DNA from: Desulfitobacterium metallireducens DSM 15288
GTDB taxonomy: Bacteria > Bacillota > Desulfitobacteriia > Desulfitobacteriales > Desulfitobacteriaceae
Length of the DNA stretch: 64,000 nt
Assembly (NCBI RefSeq): GCF_000231405.2
Contig: NZ_CP007032.1
Span: 1,674,001-1,738,000, forward strand
Direction of reading: 5' to 3'
The notes under the pieces were generated by a model, which saw only the letters and a program-made list of their open reading frames with translations, had not been told where the DNA came from and did not search any database. The first letter of the stretch is position 1. Each line of letters starts with the position of its first letter. Both the position numbers and the translations under genes were made by a program. Positions 54,930 to 63,233 of the stretch are shown piece after piece.

Positions 54930-55609
54930 GTGATCCCCAAGAATTCCTCGCCCACTTAGCCAAAAAACTTGGACGTCCTACTCCGACCTCTGTCGAGCCG
55001 ATTGAGTTCACCTTTCCTCACTATCAACTCAGCAATCTCGAAGAGCGCATGGATATCCTACTCACAAATTGGAAGTCACTCGGGGGCAAAGGAATTAAAG
55101 CCAGAACTCCTGAGGAAGCTGTCCCTGCTCTAAAGAATTGGTTTGGTGATCCAGAACCCGAATGGCTGAACAATACCTCGATCTTGACTTGGGGAGAACT
55201 GCCTGATTTTGTGACAAACACGTTTAAGCAGCTTCACTGGGCAACTCAATCCTACCCTGATTCGTCCATAGAGCGTACAGTGCGAATTACCTCAGCTGCG
55301 CAATCTCAGCTAGGTGTCACTGGAGCAGATTATGGAATCGTCCAATCGGGTTCCCTTGTGCTTAAAAGCAACCCCGAACGCGGGCGTGCCGTCAGCCTCT
55401 TGCCGCCTCGCCATTTAGCCTTTCTTCCCGCTTCAAAAATCAAAGATGAGCTGTCAGAGATCATGGAAGAGCTTCTTACGGCGGGGGCTCCTCCGGCTGG
55501 CATCGAAATCATTTCAGGACCTAGTCGCACCTCAGATATTGAGATGGATCTCTCCATCGGTGTTCATGGACCCATCGAAGTTTATTTGGTTATCATGACC
55601 GAGTTATAA
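54926..55609 (+). CDS. lutC: Lactate utilization protein C
   Basis: LUD-domain protein of 227 residues with TGADYGIVQSGSLVL and the RAVSLLPPRHLAFLPASKI block. Partner of LutA and LutB in lactate oxidation. AAGGAGGTG lies 7 nt before ATG, within the end of lutB. A terminator follows after about 100 nt. Confidence 0.94.
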   Translation: MSDPQEFLAHLAKKLGRPTPTSVEPIEFTFPHYQLSNLEERMDILLTNWKSLGGKGIKARTPEEAVPALKNWFGDPEPEWLNNTSILTWGELPDFVTNTFKQLHWATQSYPDSSIERTVRITSAAQSQLGVTGADYGIVQSGSLVLKSNPERGRAVSLLPPRHLAFLPASKIKDELSEIMEELLTAGAPPAGIEIISGPSRTSDIEMDLSIGVHGPIEVYLVIMTEL

Positions 55610-55709
55610 AGAAGACTTGGCTAACGCCAAAGCGGTGGCCTTAGTCGCCTTATCCTGCCGAACTTAACCACATGCATCGTAGGATAAAGAAAGTTTAACC
55701 CGCAAAAAG

Positions 55710-55760
55710 GCCCTTCCTGAGTAGGTGATCCTAGCACTCTACCGGGAAGGGCTCTTATTA
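55710..55760 (+). terminator. Terminator after lutABC
   Basis: Stem 55710-55717 with 55745-55752 (GCCCTTCC/GGAAGGGC) plus an inner GTAG/CTAC pair, then TCTTATTATT. Just upstream (55650-55700) another repeat CTTATCCT/AGGATAAAG can pair. Confidence 0.75.
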
Positions 55761-56810
55761 TTATATAAAGTACTCGATCTTTGCCCCTGGAAAATACTTT
55801 TCTGTGATTTCCAACGCAAACGTTTTCATTTCTGCCATCTCCTCTGGGCGATAAACATATTTACCATAGCCAAACTGACCATACTTATACTTCCGTTGCT
55901 CTTCGTCCATCGGTAGCATTGTATTAGGGAACACCTCGAGAATCGTGTTTTTTGCCCGCGTTGTGTATCGATGCGTAATCCATTCGAAACTCAAATCGCT
56001 TGACCGATAATTATTCGGAGCATTTTTCTCCAACTCTTGAGCTAAGGACGATAGCAGCGTCTCATATTCCTCCCGCCACCCTTCAACACGAATCATCGGT
56101 GCTATGATGAACCCCAAGGGATATCCAGCTCTCAAAACCTTTCCTGCGGCCTGGATTCGTTCCTCTGGAGACGGTGTTGCGTGTTCGTATTCCTTAACTA
56201 CTTGGGCACAGTTTAAACTAAAGCGAAATCGGGTATGCCCCTCATGTTTTGCCTCAAGTAAACTGTCCACATTCGTAAATTTTGTAACAAATCGGAAGCG
56301 AGCCTTTTCAAGCTGACCGAAAAACTCAATGGCTTGTTTTAACGAGCCAGTATACGCTTCAACTGGCAAGGGGTCAGAAGTAGCCGCTCCTTCAAAAAGT
56401 GTGATCTCCGGAAGTCGCGCCTCCATAAGCTGGCGGGCCGTTCCCAGAATTTCCTCAACATTAACATAAACACGAATATAGGGCTTTTTACCTAAGGTTG
56501 TATTGAGGTAACAGTATTCGCACATTCCTGGACAACTCGTGACAAGAGGGAGCTGATAATGGGCAGAAGGCTTACAGCTTTGAAATTCTTTTCCTTTGCG
56601 GACCCCAATCACGAGTGTCCGTTTACCTTCTCGATAGGCTTGTCCAGCGGTTTTCCCAGGAATTCCGCTGACTCGATTATGGGACCCCGTTTCTATTACC
56701 GGTATGTCCGTTCCGCGGAAGTGTTCAACCAGTTCCTTTCCCAAGGGGTATTCTAAGGCTTCTGGCTCATAAAAAACACGAGCCGGAAGAAATTTTTTCA
56801 TTCCAATCAT
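55761..56810 (-). CDS. splB: Spore photoproduct lyase
   Basis: Radical SAM DNA-repair enzyme of 349 residues that reverts spore photoproduct to two thymines during germination. The cluster motif is SCPGMCEYCYL (CxxxCxxC), with downstream blocks RVYVNVEEIL, LFEGAATSDPLPVE and FSLNCAQVV. ATG 56810 is 10 nt after GGAG; a second ATG 9 nt on (GMKKFLPA) is possible. Matches the SASP gene nearby, since SASP-bound DNA forms the spore photoproduct. Confidence 0.94.
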   Translation of the reverse strand: MIGMKKFLPARVFYEPEALEYPLGKELVEHFRGTDIPVIETGSHNRVSGIPGKTAGQAYREGKRTLVIGVRKGKEFQSCKPSAHYQLPLVTSCPGMCEYCYLNTTLGKKPYIRVYVNVEEILGTARQLMEARLPEITLFEGAATSDPLPVEAYTGSLKQAIEFFGQLEKARFRFVTKFTNVDSLLEAKHEGHTRFRFSLNCAQVVKEYEHATPSPEERIQAAGKVLRAGYPLGFIIAPMIRVEGWREEYETLLSSLAQELEKNAPNNYRSSDLSFEWITHRYTTRAKNTILEVFPNTMLPMDEEQRKYKYGQFGYGKYVYRPEEMAEMKTFALEITEKYFPGAKIEYFI

Positions 56811-56860
56811 CTGTATTCTTCTCCTCATTTTACTTCTCTTCATTTATTGGAGGCAATTTG

Positions 56861-57427
56861 TCAATTTAGGTTCACCTGATTTGCCTGTAGATAACTAGTG
56901 ATTTTATCCTTTTCTTGGGTCTGGACATGCACAATCGCTTGTGCTTTCCCTTCCTTGAAGCCATTCCACTTAAGGAGTAAGCTCTGTTGATAGTGTTTAT
57001 CAATCACGGGATCGGTATATTGAAGCAAGACGACAAGATAGTACGCGCCTAAATCCATCTCCTCTGGCGTTAAAGCGATCATCAAACTTGACGATGTATC
57101 TTTAGGAATTTCATTAACCAAGTCATAGCGTTCATTATGGATGGGTTTTTGTTGCAAATTCTGATCAAAAATAATCGTTTGGCTCGATAAATTCACCGCT
57201 GGATGAATACCAACATTATTAAACTTAAATTCAAATTCTACCCCGTCTCTCACCTCAACTTGGGGCGACTCTTTCAGAGAAAGATAAGGTCGAGCATCTT
57301 CACGTTGAACCTTCCAGGCATTCAACGTCACATAAACAGTAATTAGGGCCGTCAACGCTAAAATAGCCGTTCCAACAGTCGCAATAATACTACTCCACTT
57401 TAACAATTTGTCTTCCTTCGTTGACAT
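56861..57427 (-). CDS. Hypothetical membrane-anchored protein
   Basis: Protein of 188 residues with one N-terminal membrane helix (about 12-33) and a soluble, mostly beta domain containing FEFKFNNVGIHPAVNLSSQT, which looks like an immunoglobulin-like fold. No family recognised. GAGGAGAGAGGT precedes ATG. It precedes splB by 50 nt on the same strand, so they might share a transcript. Confidence 0.65.
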   Translation of the reverse strand: MSTKEDKLLKWSSIIATVGTAILALTALITVYVTLNAWKVQREDARPYLSLKESPQVEVRDGVEFEFKFNNVGIHPAVNLSSQTIIFDQNLQQKPIHNERYDLVNEIPKDTSSSLMIALTPEEMDLGAYYLVVLLQYTDPVIDKHYQQSLLLKWNGFKEGKAQAIVHVQTQEKDKITSYLQANQVNLN

Positions 57428-57487
57428 ACCTCTCTCCTCACAAACGCTATTAATAAAAAAATTGCCAATTCTTCCAAAACTATTTCC

Positions 57488-57516
57488 TTATAGATTTGGG
57501 TTCAAATCATATACTA
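57488..57516 (+). promoter_or_regulatory. Candidate SigG-type promoter of the DUF1657 gene
   Basis: TTATA, 17-nt spacer, TATACTA; each box misses only its first consensus base (gHATR, cATWMTA). Tentative. Confidence 0.35.
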
Positions 57517-57576
57517 AGCCTGTTTGCAAAAACAAAAGATTTTTTACGATTCAGAAAAAATAAGGAGGGATTTTTC

Positions 57577-57786
57577 GTGACTGTTCAACAAGACATGCAA
57601 AAAGCTACCGCCGCCGCTAAATCTGCTTTAGGAACGTATGATAACTTCGCACTTTCCACTCAGGATCAATCTGCTAAACAAATGTTTCAAGAGATGTCGA
57701 GTGACATGCAACGACATGTAGCACAACTCAATAGTCGTTTAAACTACCTTGAGTCGAACAACGGGTTAAATTCAACTCAAGGATAA
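57577..57786 (+). CDS. DUF1657 small protein
   Basis: Protein of 69 residues of the DUF1657 family (DMQKATAAAKSALGTYDNFA then MFQEMSSDMQRHVAQLNSRL), helical. The family is found with DUF421 and SpoVA genes in spore-heat-resistance operons of Bacillus. GTG start has AAGGAGGG 7 nt before. Frames further upstream are leader. Confidence 0.85.
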   Translation: MTVQQDMQKATAAAKSALGTYDNFALSTQDQSAKQMFQEMSSDMQRHVAQLNSRLNYLESNNGLNSTQG

Positions 57787-57803
57787 ACATATACGTTTAG
57801 CGC

Positions 57804-57833
57804 AGGGGTTCTACCTTAATGGGTAGAGCCCCT
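57804..57833 (+). terminator. Stem-loop after the DUF1657 gene
   Basis: Twelve-position stem with one mismatch (57804-57815 with 57822-57833); it touches the stop codon of the convergent DUF4363 gene. A run of A then T follows. Confidence 0.65.
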
Positions 57834-58212
57834 AAAAAATATTTTTTAGATTGAAGGATTCCGTATCTGCAATATGTTCATACAGTAAGCGCAAAGTAGC
57901 TAACTCCCCAGCGGCTAAGACGGAATTGTTAGCCTGAAAATATTCAGTCAATCGCATAATGGCAATATCGATCGTATCAATTTCCTGATGATGCACTAAC
58001 ACGCTCCATACGTCCTTGGTCTCAACCCAATCCTTTTTCAACAATTGTAAGTGTACATTAGCTTGATCCCAGTCTTGATTATCTAGCCGTTCATCAACTT
58101 GCTCAATGGTCTGAACTAATTTTTGAGTCGACGTAGTGATGTAACGGTTACCCCATACTGATCCTCCAATCAGTATGGCTAAGATCACAAAAATTATCAT
58201 ATAAGACCTCAT
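57832..58212 (-). CDS. DUF4363 protein
   Basis: Protein of 126 residues with an N-terminal membrane helix (about 5-22) and a helical domain (NRYITTSTQKLVQTIEQVDE, LLKKDWVETKDVWSVLVHHQ), typical of DUF4363. Extracytoplasmic. ATG 58212 follows AAAGGA by 10 nt. It lies 18 nt after the DUF421 gene, in one transcript. Confidence 0.85.
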   Translation of the reverse strand: MRSYMIIFVILAILIGGSVWGNRYITTSTQKLVQTIEQVDERLDNQDWDQANVHLQLLKKDWVETKDVWSVLVHHQEIDTIDIAIMRLTEYFQANNSVLAAGELATLRLLYEHIADTESFNLKNIF

Positions 58213-58230
58213 GAATCCCAATCCTTTCTG

Positions 58231-58908
58231 CTAACGCTTTGATTTTTCTTGAAGGAAAAGCGTTCCGGAGGTATCGAGACTCGCAAGAAAAACATCTTCT
58301 ACTCGATGAATATTCTGCTTTTTAAGCTCCTCCAATAACCACTGAAGATCTTTATCGATGCGTTGAAGGTTGACCTGATGTAATTTTCCATCCATGATTA
58401 ATATGGTTGGCAGCCCCTCAAACGAGGGACACATATTGAAATCTTCCGGAGTTGTAGGTCTCTTTAATGACTTTGGTAGAACGCTAAGCTGGCCATTCGT
58501 TTCTAAAACTGCAAACTCAACATCAGAAATATTAGGAATATTTTTCATGCGTAACTCTTCCAATAAGTCTGTTAAATTATAACGATTTCGTTTAAGCTCA
58601 GATTCCACGATTTTTCCCCGTTCTATTAAAATGGATGGGGTTCCATTTAAAATAGCTCGTGCCCGTTCACTTTTCAATTCGACTATCGCGAGAAGCGTAC
58701 TCACCAGGAGTATAACGAGTATCGGAATAATTCCCGCAATTAAAGGAATCCCGACATTTTCGCTAGGGATTGCTGCTAATTCTGAAATCATAATAATACC
58801 GACTAAGTCAAAGAGTTGTAATTGTCCGATCTCACGTTTACCCATAAAACGCAAAGCAATGACAACCACAGCATAGAGGATAAGGGTTCGTGTCACAATA
58901 ATTAACAT
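58231..58908 (-). CDS. DUF421 (YetF/YcaP) membrane protein
   Basis: Protein of 225 residues. Three N-terminal membrane helices with LRFMGKREIGQLQLFDLVG, then two YetF-like soluble segments (about 85-150 and 165-220) including YNLTDLLEELRMKNI and VEFAVLETNGQLSV. YetF-type proteins are linked to spore germination and heat resistance. GGAAAGGAG precedes ATG. Confidence 0.9.
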   Translation of the reverse strand: MLIIVTRTLILYAVVVIALRFMGKREIGQLQLFDLVGIIMISELAAIPSENVGIPLIAGIIPILVILLVSTLLAIVELKSERARAILNGTPSILIERGKIVESELKRNRYNLTDLLEELRMKNIPNISDVEFAVLETNGQLSVLPKSLKRPTTPEDFNMCPSFEGLPTILIMDGKLHQVNLQRIDKDLQWLLEELKKQNIHRVEDVFLASLDTSGTLFLQEKSKR

Positions 58909-59079
58909 AAGAAACTCCTTTCCTTTTCGAGTTCATCCTCTAGCCTGCTCAATCATGGAACGAGAGGAAACATATTATATTTTTCCCTGTCATACCCTAC
59001 TTATTCTTTAAATTTTCATTCATGAATATTCGAGTGTTGGGCAAGAATAATAGGGAATTTAACACAAGGTGGTGAAGAT

Positions 59080-59496
59080 ATGCGCTCATCAATTTCTTTA
59101 GGACTGGTTAGTGGCCTAATTGGTCATTTTGCTAAAGTGATCGTATCACATGAACCTCGAAACACCCATAGACGAAGGACTCACCCTCCCCATCATTTTG
59201 CTAATGTAATGTCTGGAGCTTTCTTAGGAATTCCGATTGTCTATTTTATGAAAAGAACGGGCAAAGACAAACATATAACCAAAGGAGCTAGCTTTGGAAT
59301 GCTGCTCTGGGCCTTCTTTTACGGTGGGAAAAATAATCGCGATTACCATCACTATCACCTTAAATTCCCCAAAAAACGCAATGAACTTCTCTCGTTTTTA
59401 AGTTACGTCCTTTTTGGGGTCACTACTGCATGTACCGCCGTAAAATTAGCCGATCCCGGTACTTATACTGATGATGAATATGATTTCGGATTTTAA
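59080..59496 (+). CDS. Hypothetical small membrane protein
   Basis: Protein of 138 residues with three or four hydrophobic segments (SLGLVSGLIGHFAKVIV, VMSGAFLGIPIVYF, FGMLLWAFFYGG, FLSYVLFGVTTACTAV) and His-rich loops. Not assigned to a family. AAGGTGG precedes ATG, and a strong terminator follows. Acidic C-terminus (TDDEYDFGF). Confidence 0.7.
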   Translation: MRSSISLGLVSGLIGHFAKVIVSHEPRNTHRRRTHPPHHFANVMSGAFLGIPIVYFMKRTGKDKHITKGASFGMLLWAFFYGGKNNRDYHHYHLKFPKKRNELLSFLSYVLFGVTTACTAVKLADPGTYTDDEYDFGF

Positions 59497-59516
59497 TCAT
59501 TTTTTCCAACAAAAAA

Positions 59517-59574
59517 GGGACTTGTCAAGAAATAGAAATTCGATCCTATTTCTGTGACAAGTCTCATTTTTTTT
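59517..59574 (+). terminator. Rho-independent terminator after the 59080 gene
   Basis: Stem of GACTTGTCA (59519-59527) with TGACAAGTC (59555-59563) and an inner AAATAG/CTATTT stem, then eight T. Confidence 0.9.
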
Positions 59575-59634
59575 AAAATCTTTTCACTACGCACACTTAT
59601 CACTTTCGATTCATATCCTAAAGCATGAGATAGA

Positions 59635-59654
59635 TGATAATGATTATCTTTATC
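59635..59654. promoter_or_regulatory. Fur-like box upstream of asnB
   Basis: TGATAATGATTATCT at 59635-59649 matches 14 of 15 positions of the Firmicute Fur 7-1-7 consensus TGATAATnATTATCA; TTATC follows. It ends 17 nt before the asnB start codon and just before its ribosome site. Confidence 0.6.
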
Positions 59655-59670
59655 AAAGGAGGCAAAACCT

Positions 59671-61557
59671 ATGTGTGGTATCGTCGGTTGGGTGGATTGG
59701 AAAGCCAATTTATCCCGCCCTGAATCTCAACATATTCTAACAAACATGACCCAAACTCTTATCCCGCGTGGTCCTGATGCAGAAGGATATTGGTACTCCT
59801 CTGACGCAAGTTTTGGTCATCGCCGTTTAGTCGTCATTGATCCCAAGGGTGGACTCCAGCCAATGCTTCGTAAGCGCGGAGAAAATGAATTTGTCTTAAT
59901 TTATAATGGAGAACTTTACAACACACCCGAACTGCGCAGAGAACTACTCGCGTGTGGCTATCATTTCGAGGGACATTCTGACACTGAAGTTCTTCTCCTC
60001 TCGTATCTTGAATGGGGCCCTGCATGTGTCGAGCGTTTTAATGGAATTTTTGCTTTTGGAATTTGGGATAGTGCAGAACAACAGCTTTTTCTCGCTCGCG
60101 ATCGCTTAGGCGTTAAACCTCTTTTTTATAAAGAAACGCCCAACGGCCTGCTTTTCGCCTCTGAGCTCAAGGCCTTACTCGCCAATCCTGACGTTGAACC
60201 TGAAGTCGATGCTGAAGGATTATCCGAAATCCTCTTTATCGGCCCAGCTCGCACACCAGGTCATGGAGTCTATCGCGGAATTAACGAATTAAAACCGGGT
60301 CATACCCTCCGTTTCTCCCGTTCTGGATTGAGAACCATTCCCTATTGGAGTTTACCCAGCGAACCGTCCTCCGATAATTTGGATCAAGCAACAACCCAAG
60401 TCCGTGAACTCTTTCTAGATGCAGTCAAGCGCCAGTTAGTTTCGGATGTCCCACTCGGTACACTTCTCTCCGGCGGCTTAGATTCAAGCGCTATTACAGC
60501 TATTGCTGCCCAAACTTATGCAGAGCAAGGGAGATCTCCATTACAAACTTTTTCGATCGATTACCTCGAGAATGAGAAATACTTTCAAGCGAATTCTTTT
60601 CAACCCAATTCTGATGCACCCTGGATTCAGCGTGTCTCCCAAGAATTTGGAACGAACCATTATGATTTTAAACTTGATACTCCGGAACTGGTTCAAGCCC
60701 TACGCCCCTCTACACAAGCACGCGATCTCCCAGGCATGGCTGATGTTGATTCTTCTCTCCAACTTTTTGCAAGTCAAATCAAAAAAGTGGTCACTGTCGG
60801 ACTTTCAGGAGAATGTGCAGATGAAATATTCGGCGGATACCCCTGGTTCCATCGTCCTGAAACCTTAGCTGCGGAGACCTTTCCTTGGGCAATTCAAGTC
60901 CAAAACCGTCTTCAGGTTTTCTCGCCCGAACTTCTCACGCGTCTTAACCCAACAGAATACCTTCGCAACCGCTATCAAGAAGCCCTCACCGAAGTCCCTC
61001 ATCCGGAAAAATCATTGCAGAGCTCATCAGCCCAAGATGAAAAAACGACACAAGAACGTCGCATTCGTGAAATCAGTTACCTTACGATTACACGGTTCAT
61101 GCCCACGCTCTTAGATCGGAAGGATCGCATGACGATGTCAGTCGGTTTAGAAGGCCGAGTTCCCTTCTGCGATCATCGCTTAGCCGAGTATGCTTGGAAT
61201 TTACCTTGGGAGATTAAATCCTTTGAAGGACGGGAAAAAGGAATTCTCCGACGCGCACTTGAAGGCATCTTACCTCATGATGTTCTTTGGCGTAAAAAAA
61301 GCCCTTATCCCAAAACACACAATCCCTCATATCTAAAAGTCGTACGTTCCTGGCTCCTAGAAATCCTTGCTGATTCGCAATCCCCCCTTCTTCCTTTGAT
61401 CAACCGCTCTAACCTAATGTACCTGATCAAAATCTCAGACAATCTACCCTCTGGTCATCCTTGGTTCGGTCAGCTTATGGATATTCCCCAGCTCTTCGCA
61501 TATCTCATTCAATTAAACCTTTGGCTGGAAAATAACAAAGTTAAACTCAATTACTAA
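59671..61557 (+). CDS. asnB: Asparagine synthase, glutamine-hydrolysing
   Basis: Makes asparagine from aspartate with ATP and glutamine; 628 residues. The N-terminal glutaminase domain starts with the nucleophile MCGIVGW (Cys2) and contains RGPDAEGYW, YNGELYN and GHSDTEVLL. The synthetase domain has the pyrophosphate loop LSGGLDSSAI (about 269) and GLSGECADEIFGGYP. AAAGGAGG precedes ATG. An upstream Fur-like box suggests metal-dependent control. Confidence 0.96.
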   Translation: MCGIVGWVDWKANLSRPESQHILTNMTQTLIPRGPDAEGYWYSSDASFGHRRLVVIDPKGGLQPMLRKRGENEFVLIYNGELYNTPELRRELLACGYHFEGHSDTEVLLLSYLEWGPACVERFNGIFAFGIWDSAEQQLFLARDRLGVKPLFYKETPNGLLFASELKALLANPDVEPEVDAEGLSEILFIGPARTPGHGVYRGINELKPGHTLRFSRSGLRTIPYWSLPSEPSSDNLDQATTQVRELFLDAVKRQLVSDVPLGTLLSGGLDSSAITAIAAQTYAEQGRSPLQTFSIDYLENEKYFQANSFQPNSDAPWIQRVSQEFGTNHYDFKLDTPELVQALRPSTQARDLPGMADVDSSLQLFASQIKKVVTVGLSGECADEIFGGYPWFHRPETLAAETFPWAIQVQNRLQVFSPELLTRLNPTEYLRNRYQEALTEVPHPEKSLQSSSAQDEKTTQERRIREISYLTITRFMPTLLDRKDRMTMSVGLEGRVPFCDHRLAEYAWNLPWEIKSFEGREKGILRRALEGILPHDVLWRKKSPYPKTHNPSYLKVVRSWLLEILADSQSPLLPLINRSNLMYLIKISDNLPSGHPWFGQLMDIPQLFAYLIQLNLWLENNKVKLNY

Positions 61558-61571
61558 CTCAAATAATTAAA

Positions 61572-61609
61572 AGAGGTACGAATTACATTCGGACCTCTCT
61601 GGCTTTTTT
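61572..61609 (+). terminator. Rho-independent terminator after asnB
   Basis: Eleven-pair stem with one mismatch (61572-61582 with 61588-61598) followed by CTGGCTTTTTTA. Confidence 0.75.
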
Positions 61610-61633
61610 ATCCTTATTTATGAACCTAATTGG

Positions 61634-62974
61634 TCAAATTGATTTTTCATCAGTTCGTTCTTCTTTGGAATCAAGTTTGATACTCTGACTATTTTTTTTA
61701 ATAACCTTGACTCGAGTTATTCGGTAACCCTTAACTTCTAACACGTTGAAACTATAGCCATCAAATTCAACGTGGTCACCTTTGACCGGTGTTCGGCCCA
61801 GCCGAGAAAAAACATATCCACCAATCGTTGACACAGATTCGTCTTCCAAGGTAATTCTCAAGAGTTCTGAAACATCATCAAGAAGCACTCGTCCGTTGAT
61901 CAGGAATTCCCCATCTTGAACTTTGACTATCTCAGAAGTCTGGACTTCCTCAAACTCATCATAAATTTCCCCAACGAGCTCTTCCAATAAGTCTTCAATC
62001 GTAACCATTCCAGCAGTTCCGCCAAATTCATCTACAACGACAGCCATATGAGTTCGCTGCAAGCGCATCTTTTGCACAAGATGGGAAATGGGCATTCCTT
62101 CTGGAACAACAAGGATTTCACGTTTAACTTGTTTAATGGAGATAATTTCAGGATTATCTGCCAGATTCAATAAATCTCGCATATGCACTAATCCAATGAC
62201 ATTATCTTTGCTCTCTTCACAGAGCGGATAACGCGTATGTCCATGTTTTTTAACGACCGCTGTCGCTTCTTCTAAGGTATCTTCAGTAAAGATGCACACC
62301 ATATCCTGACGCGGAACCATTACTTCACTGACAATGCGATCTGAAAACTCGAAAACGTTATCTAAAAGTTTTCCTTCCATCTTGTCGAGAATACCATTAC
62401 GCTGACTCGCATCTACCAACATTCTCAATTCCTCTTCAGAATGCGCCAAATCAGCTTCATTGGCTGGCTCGATCTTTAAGACGCGAAGCGCCAAATTAGA
62501 AAGACCATTCAAGGCTTTAATGACAGGATAAAATACCTTGTAGAATACTTTGATCAGTCCAGCTGTCTTTAATGCTGCAACTTCAGCATTTTGAATAGCT
62601 AAAGACTTCGGTACTAGTTCACCCAAGACAATATGTAGAAATGTAATGAGAATAAATGCAATTACCGCTGAGACAGAATGGGTTACGACAGAATCCCAGC
62701 GCAAATACTGCTCAAAAAAAGGATTCAGCAGCGTTGCAATTGCAGGTTCTCCTAACCAACCTAAACCTAATGATGCGAGCGTAATTCCCAACTGAGTAGC
62801 AGACAGATAGGCATCAAGATTTGCAGTGACCTCAAGCGCTACATTAGCTTGACTTGAACCCGAATCTGCCAATTCAGCCAGGCGGGTTTTACGAACTTTA
62901 ACGAGAGCAAACTCGGAAAGAACAAAGAAACCATTTAAAGCAACGAGTAACAATGCGGCTACTATTTTTAGCAC
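61634..62974 (-). CDS. CNNM/CorC-HlyC family transporter
   Basis: Membrane protein of 446 residues. A DUF21/CNNM domain (about 1-180, with GELVPKSLAI) is followed by two CBS domains (MVPRQDMVCI, ...VVDEFGGTAGMVTIEDLLEE) and a CorC_HlyC domain (about 345-425). Related proteins export Mg2+ or take part in metal resistance. GTG 62974 is the first standard start, but only a weak AGG site is near; AAAGGAGG lies further up with good spacing to an in-frame ATC at 62995. A 35-codon ORF precedes it. Confidence 0.93.
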   Translation of the reverse strand: MLKIVAALLLVALNGFFVLSEFALVKVRKTRLAELADSGSSQANVALEVTANLDAYLSATQLGITLASLGLGWLGEPAIATLLNPFFEQYLRWDSVVTHSVSAVIAFILITFLHIVLGELVPKSLAIQNAEVAALKTAGLIKVFYKVFYPVIKALNGLSNLALRVLKIEPANEADLAHSEEELRMLVDASQRNGILDKMEGKLLDNVFEFSDRIVSEVMVPRQDMVCIFTEDTLEEATAVVKKHGHTRYPLCEESKDNVIGLVHMRDLLNLADNPEIISIKQVKREILVVPEGMPISHLVQKMRLQRTHMAVVVDEFGGTAGMVTIEDLLEELVGEIYDEFEEVQTSEIVKVQDGEFLINGRVLLDDVSELLRITLEDESVSTIGGYVFSRLGRTPVKGDHVEFDGYSFNVLEVKGYRITRVKVIKKNSQSIKLDSKEERTDEKSI

Positions 62975-63009
62975 GCTACCTATGACACCTTCGATCGAAA
63001 CTTCCTCCT

Positions 63010-63117
63010 TTAATTATGAGAATTTCTGCGGAATACAACTAAGGCGCCAAGAATAAAGCTCTTGGCACCTACAATAAATACATCAATTGGCTTCTCGAGG
63101 TAAAGGATCTTCCACAA
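63010..63117 (-). CDS. 35-residue hydrophobic leader or small membrane protein
   Basis: TTG start with AAGGGAG 5 nt ahead, stop TAA overlapping the AAAGGAGG of the CNNM gene. The peptide runs (M)WKILYLEKPIDVFIVGAKS then FILGALVVFRRNSHN; it has one hydrophobic, membrane-like stretch and a basic end. It follows a good promoter and would be coupled to the CNNM gene. Not recognised. A stem-loop at 63041-63069 lies inside it, so the RNA could also act as attenuator. Confidence 0.5.
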   Translation of the reverse strand: MWKILYLEKPIDVFIVGAKSFILGALVVFRRNSHN

Positions 63118-63149
63118 TAATTCTCCCTTATGATCTTCTTTATAAGATA

Positions 63150-63178
63150 ACTATAAATTAACTTCGATCTGACGTCAA
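63150..63178 (-). promoter_or_regulatory. SigA promoter of the small ORF-CNNM unit
   Basis: Minus-strand TTGACG (63173-63178), 17-nt spacer, TATAGT (63150-63155). Transcription would begin about 26-30 nt before the small ORF start. Confidence 0.7.
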
Positions 63179-63233
63179 GTGACAACTTTAATCGAATACC
63201 CGGTCTGTTACTGAAGCTTCAATTAAAGCACAT

